Below the pieces are notes generated by a model. It searched no databases and was not told where the DNA came from. It saw only the letters and a program-made list of their open reading frames with translations. A stretch of DNA of 64,000 nucleotides from Rattus norvegicus (lineage: Eukaryota; Chordata; Mammalia; Rodentia; Muridae). The DNA is taken from the NCBI RefSeq assembly GCF_036323735.1, contig NC_086039.1, positions 157,031,627-157,095,626 on the forward strand. The letters run 5' to 3'. The position numbers and the translations under genes are program-made. Positions 46,909-59,579 of this stretch are shown here, one piece after another (the first letter of the stretch is position 1; each line of letters starts with the position of its first letter).

Positions 46909-46909
<1 letters not shown>

Positions 46910-47099
46910 CTAGAATTCTGTCAAAGGAGGGGTGGATCCTCAGATCCTTGACCTCTGCCTGGGAATACTTACACTAATAGATCTTATTTACAATTATTGT
47001 CAACTAACTATTTTACCAAATATGCAATAGATTAGAAAGTATAGAAATGACAGTTTAAGCTATCTGTTTGTATATGTTATCAAATCCCCCAAATGCTCC

Positions 47100-47560
47100 C
47101 AGGAGCAGTGTTGAGGATGAAGTAGTTACTCTATAAATGAATCTTTATTATAAAGCATGGAGAGTGACAAAAGTCCACATTGTATAAAGTTCCATTTCTA
47201 TGCAATCCATAAACACAAATCATATGAGTGGGTGCCAGGAACTGGGAATCAGGGGTGATAAGAAATGACTGCTAGAAGGGTTTATTGTTTCAATAATGAT
47301 AAAAATGTAAGATTAGATAGTAGATTAACTCTGAAGATACTAAGACCCCACTAAAATTGTATGTTTTGGTGGGGAGATAGAATCTCACTCTATAGCCCAA
47401 GCTAGCTTTGTACTTGTGATCCTCCTGCTTCTACCTCCTGAGGTCTAGGTTTGCAGGCATGTGCCACTAGACCAAGCTGAACTGTATTCTTTAAATGAGT
47501 AAAATGAATTGGATGTGAACTGTAACTCAATAAAGTTATTTAAATAAAGCAAACATTGGG
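47100..47560 (+). mobile_element. Ancient L1M 3' end split by a B1
   Basis: gtgggtgccaggaactggg and gaactgtaactcaataaag flank an antisense B1 at about 47362-47482. Confidence 0.65.
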
Positions 47561-47825
47561 TTGTATTAATGGTATCACAACTCAATAAATTTAATTAAAA
47601 TCATGGAAATACAATTAAAATGGTGCATTTCATGAAATGTAAATTAAATCTCAACACAGATGTTGAAAAATATAAGCAAAATTATATATACAAACATAGA
47701 TAAGAAAAGTATTATAACATGTATAGAAAAGATTAACACCCCAATGAGGGTAATGAGGTCAGACAAAGGGGCTGGAGTAAGAGGTACCAAGAGAGTGTCT
47801 ATGAATCTCTGTGAATGCATGCAGG

Positions 47826-47828
47826 TGC

Positions 47829-47862
<34 letters not shown>
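47826..47862 (+). repeat. (GT)n microsatellite
   Basis: GT run following gcgtgcgtg. Confidence 0.95.
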
Positions 47863-47865
<3 letters not shown>

Positions 47866-47929
47866 ACTGAGTTTGAAATCCAGATCCTTGCACATACTAG
47901 ACAAACACCTGCACAACTGAATCTTTTGA

Positions 47930-48845
47930 AGTTTTATTTCTTTAAATAAAATATTTGAAGAGAGTGTGTGGCAAGTGTTAAAATTTGATTTACAACAGAA
48001 AAAAATTTTGAAGTCTTTCCTATAAACCCCATGAATGATAAATCAGAGAATAGAAGCCAAGCTACCACAGAGGACTCCCTGATCTTCCTATTCCAGGCAG
48101 AGCAGAAGCAGGTCTGACCTGAGTTAGTATTGGTGACTCCTCCATGAAGCATTTAGAAAGGCAGGGTTGCCACAAAGGTCAGGGAGGAGAGTCACACTCT
48201 AGCATGACAGGCCCTGGATTCAATCTCTAGAATGACAAACAAAACAAAGCAAAATAAAACAAGCTTTACTCTACCTAAAATAAGTAATTACTTTCAAAGG
48301 TAGTGTTGGCACATTTCTGTGAAGTGGCTATTATCATCTTCAATTACAATCCAATGGCTTTCACCTTGGAGCTGAAGTCCAAGACTGAGAGCTAGATACA
48401 GAAGGGGTCATGTAGAACAGACATGCTAGTTACTGTGTCACCCCAAGCCAAGATACAAAGTAAAGCCATGGGATTAAAATAAAAAGGGGGGCATGTAAAA
48501 CAAGAGAATTTCCATGATAGTTGACTCAACTAGAGTCCAGATTAGAAAGTGTTTGAAGAAGGTATAATGGCAACAGGCATCAAATATAATTGGATAGTGA
48601 AACAGGCGATGGAGTTAGTGCTGATAGAGTAAGAACATTAATCAGGAGCTTGAGGTAGGTGATTATAGGGTAAGAGCAGAGTGGAAGCTGGAAAACTGAA
48701 AACTGAGGTGGAGTGAGTGGCCAGGGAGTCACGAGGATGGATGGAAACACCTCATCAGAAGTCTGTCTGGGGACTGATAGAATCCAGTAATGCATGTGGG
48801 ATGAGAGTTATATGAAAGACACTGTTTGCCTAATATCCCACCCAA
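47930..48845. other. Tex28 intron, unassigned
   Basis: A worn ID-like scrap near 48170-48250; otherwise nothing recognised. Confidence 0.4.
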
Positions 48846-48849
48846 AAAC

Positions 48850-49200
48850 CCCATGTGGTATCACACACCTCTGATTCCAATACTCAAGAGACCAAGACAA
48901 GAAGATAATAAATTAGAAGACAGTCTGGGCTACATAATGAGAACTATCTCAAAACAAGTAAACAAATCTCTAAGGAGCGTAACAGGCTTAGAAAGCAAAT
49001 ATTGCTGTTGTTACCCCATGGTCAGAGATTCTATTCTTACTGCTCTTCTTAAGGACCTAGGTTCAATTCCCAGAACCCATATGGTAGCTCACAACTGTCT
49101 GTAACTCCAAAGCCAGGACCCCTCTCTGAAGACTGCACAAACATGATACACAAAAACTCATGCAGGCAAAACAGCAAAACACATAAAATTTAAAAAATAA
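48850..49200 (+). mobile_element. Degenerate B1 followed by B3-type SINE
   Basis: B1-like to 48955; then gctcttcttaaggacctagg and gaacccatatggtagctcac. Confidence 0.65.
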
Positions 49201-49238
49201 AATCTAGCTCTCATCCCTTAATAATGAAGCTACTTTTT

Positions 49239-51830
49239 TTTTATTAACTTGAGTATTTCTTATATACATTTCGAGTGTTATTCCCTTTCCCGGTTTCCGG
49301 GCAAACATCCCAGTCCCCCCTCCCCTTCCTTATGGATGTTCCCCTCCCAACCCTCCCCCCATTGCCGCCCTCCCCCCAACAATCTAGTTCACTGGGGGTT
49401 CAGTCTTAGCAGGACCCAGGGCTTCCCCTTCCACTGGTGCTCTTACTAGGATATTCATTGCTACCTATGAGATCAGAGTCCAGGGTCAGTCCATGTATAG
49501 TCTTTAGGTAGTGGCTTAGTCCCTGGAAGCTCTGGTTGCTTGACATTGTTGTACATATGGGGTCTCGAGCCCCTTCAAGCTCTTCCAGTTCTTTCTCTGA
49601 TTCTTTCAACGGGGATCCTATTCTCAGTTAAGTGGTTTGCTGCTGGCATTCGCCTCTGTGTTTGCTGTATTCTGGCTGTGTCTCTCAGGAGCGATCTACA
49701 TCCGGCTCCTGTCAGCCTACACTTCTTTGCTTCATCCATCTTGTCTAATTGGGTGGCTGTATATGCATGGGCCACATGTGGGGCAGGCTCTGAATGGGTG
49801 TTCCTTCTGTGTCTGTTTTAATCTTTGCCTCTCTATTCCCTGCCAAGGGTATTCTTGTTCCCCTTTTAAAGAAGGAGTGAAGCATTCACATTTTGATCAT
49901 CCGTCTTGAGTTTCATTTGTTCTAGGCGTCTAGGGTAATTCAAGCATTTGGGCTAATAGCCACTTATCAATGAGTGCATACCATGTGTGTTTATCTGTGA
50001 TTGGGTTACCTCACTCAGGATGATATTTTCCAGTTCCAACCATTTGCCTACAAATTTCATAAAGTCATTGTTTTTGATAGCTGAGTAATATTCCATTGTG
50101 TAGATGTACCACATTTTCTGTATCCATTCCTCTGTTGAAGGGCATCTGGGTTCTTTCCAGCTTCTGGCTATTATAAATAAGGCTGCGATGAACATAGTGG
50201 AGCACGTGTCTTTTTTATATGTTGGGGCATCTTTTGGGTATATGCCCAAGAGAGGTATAGCTGGATCCTCAGGCAGTTCAATGTCCAATTTTCTGAGGAA
50301 CCTCCAGACTGATTTCCAGAATGGTTGTACCAGTCTGCAACCCCACCAACAATGGAGGAGTGTTCCTCTTTCTCCACATCCTCTCCAGCATCTGCTGTCA
50401 GCTGAGTTTTTGATCTTAGCCATTCTGACTGGTGTGAGGTGAAATCTCAGGGTTGTTTTGATTTGCATTTCCCTTATGACTAAAGATGTTGAACATTTCT
50501 TTAGGTGTTTCTCAGCCATCCGGCATTCCTCAGCTGTGAATTGTTTGTTTAGCTCTGAACCCCATTTTTTAATAGGTTATTTGTCTCCCTGCGGTCTAAC
50601 TTCTTGAGTTCTTTGTATATTTTGGATATAAGGCCTCTATCTGTTGTAGGATTGGTAAAGATCTTTTCCCAATCTGTTGGTTGCCGTTTTGTCCTAACCA
50701 CAGTGTCCTTTGCCTTACAGAAGCTTTGCAGTTTTATGAGATCCCATTTGTCGATTCTTGATCTTAGAGCATAAGCCGTTGGTGTTTTGTTCAGGAAATT
50801 TTTTCCAGTGCCCATGTGTTCCAGATGCTTCCCTAGTTTTTCTTCTATTAGTTTGAGTGTATCTGGTTTGATGTGGAGGTCCTTGATCCACTTGGACTTA
50901 AGCTTTGTATGGGGTGACAAGCATGGATCGATCTGCATTCTTCTACATGTTGACCTCCAGTTGAACCAGCACCATTTGCTGAAAATGTTATCTTTTTTCC
51001 ATTGGATGGTTTTGGCTCCTTTGTCAAAAAAATCAAGTGACCATAGGTGTGTGGGTTCATTTCTGGGTCTTCAATTCTATTCCATTGGTCTATCTGTCTG
51101 TCTCTGTACCAATACCATGCAGTTTTAAAAACTATTGCTCTGTAATACTGCTTGAGTTCAGGAATAGTGATTCCCCCTGAAGTCCTTTTATTGTTTAGGA
51201 TAGTTTTAGCTATCCTGGGTTTTTTGTTATTCCAGATGAATTTGCAAATTGTTCTGTCTAACTCTTTGAAGAATTGGATTGGTATTTTGATAGGGATTGC
51301 ATTGAATCTGTAGATCGCTTTTGGTAAAATGGCCATTTTTACTATATTAATCCTGCCAATCCATGAGCATGGGAGATCTTTCCATCTTCTGAGGTCTTCT
51401 TCAATTTCTTTCTTCAGAGTCTTGAAGTTCTTATTGTACAAATCTTTTACTTGCTTGGTTAAAGTCACACCGAGGTACTTTATATTATTTGGGTCTATTA
51501 TGAAGGGTGTCGTTTCCCTAATTTCTTTCTCGGCTTGTTTCTCTTTTGTGTAGAGGAAGGCTACTGATTTATTTGAGTTAATTTTATACCCAGCCACTTT
51601 GCTGAAGTTGTTTATCAGCTTTAGTAGTTCTCTGGTGGAACTTTTGGGATCACTTAAATATACTATCATATCATCTGCAAATAGTGATATTTTGACTTCT
51701 TCTTTTCCGATCTGTATCCCCTTGACCTCCTTTTGTTGTCTGATTGCTCTGGCTAGAACTTCAAGAACTATATTGAATAAGTAGGGAGAGAGTGGGCAGC
51801 CTTGTCTAGTCCCTGATTTTAGTGGGATTG
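49239..51830 (-). mobile_element. 2.6-kb 5'-truncated L1 with target duplication
   Basis: Minus-strand L1: 3' UTR 49250-49870, then ORF2 from its C-terminus back to the reverse-transcriptase FADD motif (near 51665). A 273-codon frame (50848-51669) survives, but later frames are shifted, so it is inactive. Exact 15-bp duplication atgaagctacttttt at 49224-49238 and 51831-51845. Confidence 0.96.
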
Positions 51831-51849
51831 ATGAAGCTACTTTTTAAAG

Positions 51850-52321
51850 TAGATTTGGATCATAGAGAAAAATCACAATTGGTCAAAATGCAGAGGTCAC
51901 TGACTGTGGGTGCCTGTCCCCAACCAATATATTGCAATACAACTCCTACACTTAAGACTCAGGGAACATGGTGGAAGAGGTGGCAGAAAGATTGTAAGAG
52001 CCTGAGGACTAAGATGGGTGCTTTAAGATAGTCTTCTTTAAAAAAGAAGAGGAGGAGGAGGAGGAGAAGAAGGAAGAAGTTGTTGAAGAAAATGATAAGA
52101 TCATTTGGGGAGTGATTGCATCTAGGTAGGTATTGGAAAATACTAAGAAATGAATATAATTATGATACATGAAATTTTCTAAGAAATAAGAAAATATATG
52201 AAAAAAAACAAATGGGCAGGTTTGGAGAAAATAGTTCAGGACTGGTTTTGAGATCATTTCAACCTAAGATAGAATATTTCTAGCACCTGATTTGACAAGC
52301 CATTGACTCAATTTGTACTTT
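51850..52321. other. Tex28 intron, unassigned, with a GA-rich patch
   Basis: agaggaggaggaggaggagaa at about 52047; no gene. Confidence 0.45.
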
Positions 52322-52338
52322 AAAGGTTGAGGGTAGAG

Positions 52339-52341
<3 letters not shown>

Positions 52342-52403
<62 letters not shown>
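52342..52403 (+). repeat. (GA)n in the 5' R region
   Basis: About 30 GA units. The matching 3' R region carries GGAGA/GA repeats at 55636-55711. Confidence 0.97.
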
Positions 52404-52405
<2 letters not shown>

Positions 52406-53099
52406 CCGTGGCAGGACAATGGAGGCTGACATTAAGATTCTGCTCTGTGTATTTACAGGTTGTTATTAATGTTCCTAAGGGATGGATGGTACCAGGCTTT
52501 GTATGTTTAAGTGGGCAATTATATCTTATCAATTGGATCTAAGATTATTGTGTTGTGTGTTCTTTTATGTGAGGGTTTGAGTGTAGGAAAGTGTGCGGCA
52601 GCTGGAGACACTGGGCCGCAGTGGAGTTGGGATGTGTTTCCGCCAAGATATCCAGCAGATATCTTGGGGCACCGCAGTGCAGGACCTAGCGGGATAAAAG
52701 ACAACCATACTTTTTTACTTTTATATTTTTACAACAACAGATGGTGAACCAATGTAATGGGCAAGAATCCAGTAGTAATCCTAAGTGTTGAGAGAAAGTT
52801 TTTATTTTCTAAGTAAGAGGAGGCCAGCACCATGTTAAGTCATGTGATATCTCAAGCGCAGGAATTTAACAAAGAAACAGGGAAGTAGCCTGGCCTGGCA
52901 GGCTGTAGGTCCCAGGCTGTGTGATAAGTAATGGCAGATCAGAGAGTTAGAGGTTAAAAGCTGCTTTTTAAAGAAAGTTGTTTAGAAAGTCTTTCAGGAT
53001 ACTCATATTCTTTTTAACGTGGGCTCCACAGGAATTTTGGGTTGAAATCCTAGTTAGACAAGCTACTTCTTAATTACAGGTATTATTAAAAAGTGATTA

Positions 53100-53665
53100 A
53101 GTTTGTTTTTAGAAAGAAGAGAGTAAAGAGATTACCTGAATCAGGTGGGGATTTTCATCCACGGTTCAGAACTTAGACAGGGAAAAATTAGTCACTAACT
53201 CCAAGTAGAGAGTTGTGATGAATGTCTGTAACACCAGGCAGAATGAGTGCAGACATATATTATAGAAGTTATTAAGGTTAAAGAAAAATCTGTGGCTCTG
53301 GGTAGAGAGCTTAACAGATGGATATATTTTGGGCTAAAGTCCTGAGTTGCTTATTGGTTTTAGAATTGATAGAAGGTGTTTAAGTTTGTTTTAAGGAGAG
53401 TAAAGAGATTACCTGAATCACGTGGAGATTTTCATCTATGGTTCAGAACTTAGGGAAAAATTGGTCACTAACTCCAAATAGAGAGTTGTGATAAATGTCT
53501 GTAACACCAGGGAGAGTGAATGCAGACATATAGAAATTATTAAGGTTAAAGAAAAATCTGTGGCTCCAGGTAGAGAGCTTAACAGATGGATATATTTTGG
53601 AATGAAGTCCTGGTTTGATATGTTGCTTATTGATATTGGAATTGATAAAAGGTGTTTAGTTTGTT
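53100..53665 (+). repeat. 277-bp tandem duplication inside the retroviral copy
   Basis: Two diverged head-to-tail units share gagtaaagagattacctgaa (53121 and about 53398), caccaggcaga/gaga-type text and tggatatattttgg, offset 277 bp. It is part of the element interior. Confidence 0.8.
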
Positions 53666-55664
53666 TTATGAATTACCCCGCTAAAGGCCATATGGCTCAT
53701 TGATGCTGGCTAGCGAGGGTTTGTGGTTACTTTTGATATTTACCACAACAGGAAGCTCGAATTCTCTTAACGTGGGCTCCATGGGAATTTTGGGTTCATT
53801 TCCTGATATCAGAGTACAAAAGCCTATCAGGTTCATTGTTTAGCTTGCTTCCTTTTTTAAAAAATTGTTTAATCTTCATAATGGGTGTGACTTTGAGTTT
53901 TATGGTTATATTACTCTGGGAGACAGTGCAAGATACAAGCTTTTCTGGTTACAGACTAAGGAACACAGTATTTTGGGAGAAAAATTTTGTTTTTGTGTGT
54001 TTAAAAAGTGTGATTACGCTCTGGAAACCTCACAGAGTCATATTGATCAAATTTGATAGAGGTAGACCGCCTGAAAAAATTGATTCAGGAGAATCAAACA
54101 AAAAGATATCCTGATTCTAAACTTTTGTCTTGAGAGTTGTATTTTACAGAATGTGCCTACTTGGATTCCTGGTCCCAAGGACTTTCAGCTGGGTCCAGTC
54201 AGGACACATCGGCTACAGCATTTGCTTCATTCTTCCTACCCCCTACCCCCAAAGATATCTCAATGGCCATGTACAGCTTGAAGAAGTTATAGAGAAGTCG
54301 TCGCCCCAATTCCCTGGACTTTGGGGATCTGAAAGTGGTTATTCTAAAGTTGTTTTTATGGGGAATTTAGAAATGGTTGTAATTTAACAGGGAGGAATTA
54401 GGTAGACTGAGTTATACAGTCATAATCTCATTTGTTAACTAAGCTAAAATCCTATCTTTGCTTTGATATAGAATTTATTTGTTAAAAGTTTAAAAGTACA
54501 AGGTTTAAAGCAAGTCCTTCTATTGATGTCATTACAAACTTCTGAGTTGATTACACATGTGAGTTAAGGGCCAAATAGCAAACATATTGCTGACTTTGTG
54601 AGAGTGCTTTCAAGATATTATTAAGATATAATGACAACAGTCCAGATTGTCTTATATAGGTAGATGGTTTTCAAAAACGTCAGAAACCCACAAAATTTGA
54701 GATTTAAGGTTATTTATCTTTTGTTGAGACATATCTGCTCCTAACAGTTCCCCTCTGGTGGATTTAACGAAGAATTTAAGCATCTCTACCTCCAGGTGAG
54801 GCAATACTTTGTGGCTAGGCAGCCACTGGACAAAACTGCCTGTTTCATCTGCAGACTAATACTGTCCAGAAAAGGACAAATTATGCAGAGTAGTTGACTG
54901 ATAAACTCTGCCAAGACAGGGTGATCAGTCCTTCAAAATCTGCATTTCAAGAGTCTGTCAGTTGATTTTGGGCCAGAAGGCTGAAGACTTGTGCTCACAT
55001 GTTGCTAACAGGGGACTATGCTAGGGGAGATTTGTCTCTACAACCTGTCAGTTCTGGAAGCCGTGTTAGGCATCCGGTGTGTATAGATATTTGGTCATTC
55101 TCAGATTTCTGATGGGATTGAAGACTGATTATAGTATAGTCTCACAGCCTATTAGGCTGTTTAACTCTGAATATACATATTTTATTGGATAATTATCAGA
55201 TAGTATACAAGCTAGCCAAGATATAATATAGATTTTAAGCCTTTCTTAAGCTGGAATAGATAACCGAATGTTCTGTTTAATGGATATAGTGATGGACTGG
55301 GTGTTGAGTATATCATATGTTTTATAAATTGTAGAATGATAATAATTGTACTCAATTTATATATAAGTGAAAAGGCTTTTTAACTGGACAAAAAGGGGGA
55401 AATGTTGTGGTTTGCCTGGAGTTATCTGTATTTTGATGCTAATTGCACTGCCCCCAGGAGAGCTGCCTAGTCACATACTCAGGAATCAGGTGACTTCACC
55501 AGAACCTTCTCCCCATTGAATTTTACAAATACAGGTGAGGGGCAGGTACAGGATAGAAGGAAGCCTGTCATTGGAGGAGAGGGCAGGATGGGTGGAGAGA
55601 AGTTAGAAGGAAGGGGAGGAGACTAGAACAGAGGAGAGGAGAGGAGAGGAGAGGAGAGGAGAGG

Positions 55665-55712
<48 letters not shown>

Positions 55713-55865
55713 CCACGGCAGGACGATGGAGGCTGACATTAAGATTCTGCTCTGTGTATTTACAGGTTGTTATTAATGTTCCTAAGGGATGGATGGTACT
55801 GGGCTTTGTATGTTTAAGTGGACAATTATACTTTATCAATTGGATCTAAAAAAAGGTTGAGGGTA

Positions 55866-56700
55866 ATAATAATAATGAATATTAAATGATAAAAAGCTTA
55901 CTAAATTGTAACTGTGAAGTGGCAAGGTAAAGATCTCAGTGGGTTAACGAAGACTAAAGAACAGATAGCAGAGGAATGAGAAACTCTAAGAATTTGGGCA
56001 AGGATAGTAGCAAGAGAAGTCAGAGCTTGAAGATGCCAGGGATAAGTGATGTCATGGAGGACTAGCAAAGTTTCTGCAATGACTCAGGGACAACTAGCTG
56101 ACTAGAATAGAATAGAGGTAAAAAGCCACTGGGCCTGAGAGTCTAAAGTGTCTAATGGGATCCTTGACCTTTGTAACAGACTGTGCTACCTCTACTTACC
56201 GCAGGAGTTTCCTGTCAACTGGCATCAGATTCATCAATCCAACATCCTCCATTTTCCCTCCTCCCCCATGACAGTCTGAGATGTTCTAGTCACCATCTGG
56301 TGCCTACTGGGCTTTTTTTTTGTGAAACCCAGAACAAATTGAAGCAGAATGAGCTGTAGAACTTGGCTGACTGAGGAATTCCCATATGTAAAGGTCATAT
56401 AAAATAGGAGAAACTAGCAAGAGAACAAGAATAAAAACAGGACTCAGAGAAAGAACAACATTTAAGAAGCATCGTTGAAAGAGAGTAAAATTACATACTG
56501 CATCATCACAGCAAAACCAAGGAACAGCAAAACCGAGCAAGTTCAAGGTTAGCCAGACCTACACAAAGAAAACCTGTCACAAAACAAACCCTATAAATTC
56601 CAAAAAAGAGCCATAGGAAAATAAAACTGATAATATTCAAAACACCACCATCAAAAACAGCAGCAGCTAATGGATCAGCCTGGCTCCATCTTAAGACTAG
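55866..56700. other. Tex28 intron, mostly unassigned
   Basis: A short B1-like scrap at about 56536-56590; no frame or gene. Confidence 0.45.
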
Positions 56701-56705
56701 AAGCC

Positions 56706-56801
56706 GGGGTTGGGGATTTAGCTCAGTGGTAGAGCACTTGCCTAGAAAGCTCAAGGCCCTGGGTTCGGTCCTCAGCTCCAAACAAAATGAAAGAAAAAAA
56801 A
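56706..56801 (+). mobile_element. ID SINE (plus) with target duplication
   Basis: Exact 13-bp duplication aagactagaagcc at 56693-56705 and 56802-56814. Confidence 0.97.
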
Positions 56802-56819
56802 AAGACTAGAAGCCATCTT

Positions 56820-57034
56820 ATTACAAGGTCAAAATAAGGTCATTCCTGTTTTCTGCAAAACTCAAGTTTGGCCATGTCTTGACCCACTTTTTGGAATTTA
56901 ACATGTTTCACACAATATACTCTAACTATACCCTGACCTTCCACTCTGATAAGATGTTCTGCCAAATAATATTCAGATGTCCTGAAAAGTTCCTATATAA
57001 ACAAAAATCCTTAGAAACCTCCTAACCTTGCAGG

Positions 57035-57095
<61 letters not shown>

Positions 57096-57245
57096 TTATA
57101 TAAACCCCATATTCTCCTATGTTCAATGCTATTCTCTCAGACCTCACTTCAGGAAAGTATCCCTGTCTGACAGAAAATAAAGCTTGTTTAGTTTGACCAA
57201 AACTTTGGGTCGATGGTATTTACTCTCATTTGTTAGGATTAACAC
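56820..57245 (+). mobile_element. LTR-like sequence with TATA and AATAAA
   Basis: Contains tatataaac before and after a GT microsatellite, then AATAAA at about 57176 and a ttgggtc-like end, an order typical of U3-R-U5. Family not resolved. Confidence 0.4.
57037..57092 (+). repeat. (GT)n microsatellite
   Basis: About 28 GT units inside the LTR-like block. Confidence 0.98.
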
Positions 57246-57365
57246 AGCCTTTTCAACACACAAGAGAAGCCAGAATGGATAGCTTTCCATATGCATAGTA
57301 TTTAAAAGAAATAAATTCTAACCCAGAATGCTAAGTCTAGCAAAGATATCCTTTAGAAATAAAAT

Positions 57366-57525
57366 AGAGGTACAATGGCTCTGCTGGTAAAGGAAATTGC
57401 TGCTAAGCCTGACCACCTGAGTTCAATTCCACATGGTGGAAGGAGAGAACTGACTCCTGAAAGTTTTTCTGTGACTTCCACATGTGCCTAAATAAATAAA
57501 TAAATAAATAAATAAATTTAATTAA
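57366..57525 (+). mobile_element. B3-type SINE
   Basis: gctctgctggtaaaggaaattg, gagagaactgactcctg, AAAT tail. Confidence 0.8.
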
Positions 57526-57689
57526 AAATCTTTTAAAAGGAGAAAGAGAACTAAGTATGAGCATTTATCATTCTTCGCTCCTGACTGTGAGTGTCCTTAA
57601 GCTCCTTCTGCCATGAGTTTCCTAAAACGATTACCTTTACCCTCCAACTGTGAGCCAAAATAAGCTCTTCATGAGAAAAAGTAACACAC

Positions 57690-58150
57690 CTTGGAAGCAC
57701 TCCAAGGTAAGGAAGCCAGACAGTTCATAAAGAATGAATGTGATAGCTGAGGATTCTGCCCATTGCCATGGAGGAGCCATCAGAGATATTTGACCCAGTT
57801 ATGGACCCAGAAACTCCTCATGAAGAAGAACGATTCATAAGTCCCACAACCAGAAGGAATGTTAGCAAGTGTCTTGAAAAAGCTGACCACCAACTCCAAT
57901 GCCAAGCAGTTAGTACATAGTTGCCATTGTAGGATTGAGAACAGACCAGTAAAGAGCAGAAGTGAAAAAAACTTAGGGGAGGTTCAAAGTGCTTTACCCA
58001 GAAGGATCTACCCATTATTGTTGATGCAGAGAGATCCTGTAGCAAAGAAGAAAGAGTTTTTTGGATTGAGAAGAAACTAAGAAGTCTTAATGGAAACAAG
58101 TATAGAGAGAACAGTGAACTAAAATAGTCCATTTAAATTGTACACTGTCC
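57690..58150 (+). pseudogene. Possible processed pseudogene, gene not recognised
   Basis: From ATG at 57768 a frame reads MEEPSEIFDPVMDPETPHEEE and on to ISPTTRRN, then the coding look shifts by one base into a frame reading MLASVLKKL (from 57859) to RRN at 58077. The composition (acidic then basic, low repeat content) looks like decayed coding sequence, and the frame change would make it a pseudogene. I could not name the parent. It may simply be chance open sequence. Confidence 0.3.
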
Positions 58151-58191
58151 TTACTGCTAATAATTCAATGCAGCAAATGTGAAAGCTTTTT

Positions 58192-58420
58192 TCTTTCTTT
58201 TTTATTTTTATTAATTATTTTATTTATTTACATTTCAAATATTGTCCCCCTCTTCCTGGTCCCCCCTCTACCAGTACCCCCACCATCTCCCCTTCCTTTC
58301 ACCTCTAAGAGGGTGCTCCCTACCCACCTACTCCCACCTCACCCCTCTAGCATTCCCCTTCTCTGAGACATCAAGCCTTCGCAGGACCAATTGCATCCCC
58401 TCCCACTGAGGCCTGAAGAG
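58192..58420 (-). mobile_element. L1 3' UTR fragment (minus)
   Basis: T-rich start, atttcaaatattgtccccc, pyrimidine block, ccttcgcaggaccaa. Confidence 0.8.
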
Positions 58421-59156
58421 ATGGTTCAGCCTTTAAAGGCTAAGCTCACAACCAAAAGTTGTTTTTCATTTTATTTAAGATTAAAGTTTTCCTGGTGCTG
58501 GAGCATCTCCTCTAAACTTGTTAACCTTTATAAGAATGTGTGAAGTTTGAATGCATGTGAATGACTTAATTTTAATTTGACCCAAAGAAGCAAGAATGAG
58601 TCTAAAGTATGCTATGAGCTTTAGAAGCCTCAAGTCTGGGATAAAGAAAGAATGTAAATAGAATGTGGGGTAGTTTGGTTTAGAAAATAATTGGAATAAA
58701 TCTTTGGATTATCTAGTTTGCAGAAATTTGTAATAAAGGCAATCTTGTTATTTAATTTTTAGCAATAAATACACAGAACAGATTAAAATGAACCATTGAC
58801 ATTTGGGAATTGTTTTTACATGTGTATGTGTGGGCATGCACACTCTAATGCATGTGGAAGTCAGAATAATGTGTCAGTATTTTTCCACCTACAGGATCAA
58901 ACTCAGGTTGTTAAGCACCTTTAATCATTGATCGATGTAGTCCCCTGCCATAGTTGAATATCCCAACCAATGAGAACAGGATGAATGTACAACAGTTATA
59001 GACATCTGATTTTTTTGACAAAAAATGCAAATGTTAGAGAAAAAGAGCACCTTCAACAAAGTGTGCTGTGAACACTAGAATAATGAAACTTCGTTCCTTT
59101 CTCTTACCCAATTAAAAAATATCAATCTCAAATAGACCAATAAAACATAACGTAAG
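58421..59156. other. Tex28 intron, with a worn SINE
   Basis: 58810-58950 looks like an antisense B3/B4 (tgtgtatgtgtgggcatgcac, gatcaaactcaggttg); the rest is unassigned. Confidence 0.45.
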
Positions 59157-59340
59157 GACTGGAGAGATGGCTCAGTGGTTAAGAGCACTGACTGTTCTTC
59201 CAGGTCCTGAGTTCAAGTCCCAGCAGCCACATGGTGGCTCACAACCATCTGTAATGGGATCTGATGCCCTCTTCTGGTGTGTCTGAAAACAGCTACAGTG
59301 TACTCATATAATAAATAAGCAACTCTTTAAAAAAAATGTA
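59157..59340 (+). mobile_element. B2 SINE
   Basis: gactggagagatggctcagtgg to gtgtctgaaaacagctacag, A-rich tail. Confidence 0.95.
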
Positions 59341-59579
59341 AGACCTGAAATGCTGAAATTATAAAAGAAGAGGGTAGAAAAAATGCTTTAAGACTATAGG
59401 CATAGTCAAGGACTTTCTGAATAAGACAGCCAAGTCCTTCTCAGCCATGAAAGGAATGGAATGACATGGTTCCCACTCCAGGAAGAGAGCCAGCAGAGCA
59501 TGGACCTCCACAAGCGTTGATGGTTACAGTATGTATAAGACTTGTTTGTATGAAAATATACATAATTTTATGTTTTATC

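Larger units (their letters stand above)
52336..55851 (+). mobile_element. Processed (L1-mobilised) endogenous retrovirus transcript
   Basis: Two copies of an LTR R region flank a 3-kb interior: 52336-52553 and about 55623-55847. They share gaagcc(a/g)(c/t)ggcagga, ttacaggttgttattaatg and tcaattggatct. The 5' copy runs on into U5 without any U3. The 3' copy has U3 (TGTTGTGG from 55403, after purine tract aaaaaggggg) but stops after R in a short A run. Exact 14-bp duplications AAAGGTTGAGGGTA (52322-52335 and 55852-55865) flank it. R-to-R structure, A tail and long duplication at CTTT/AAAG are hallmarks of an RNA reinserted by L1 machinery. The interior has no recognisable retroviral proteins, so the source was probably non-autonomous. 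Confidence 0.8.

Noticed and set aside
50848..51669. 273-codon frame with reverse-transcriptase similarity
   Set aside because: It is a piece of L1 ORF2 in a 5'-truncated element with later frameshifts, not an independent gene.
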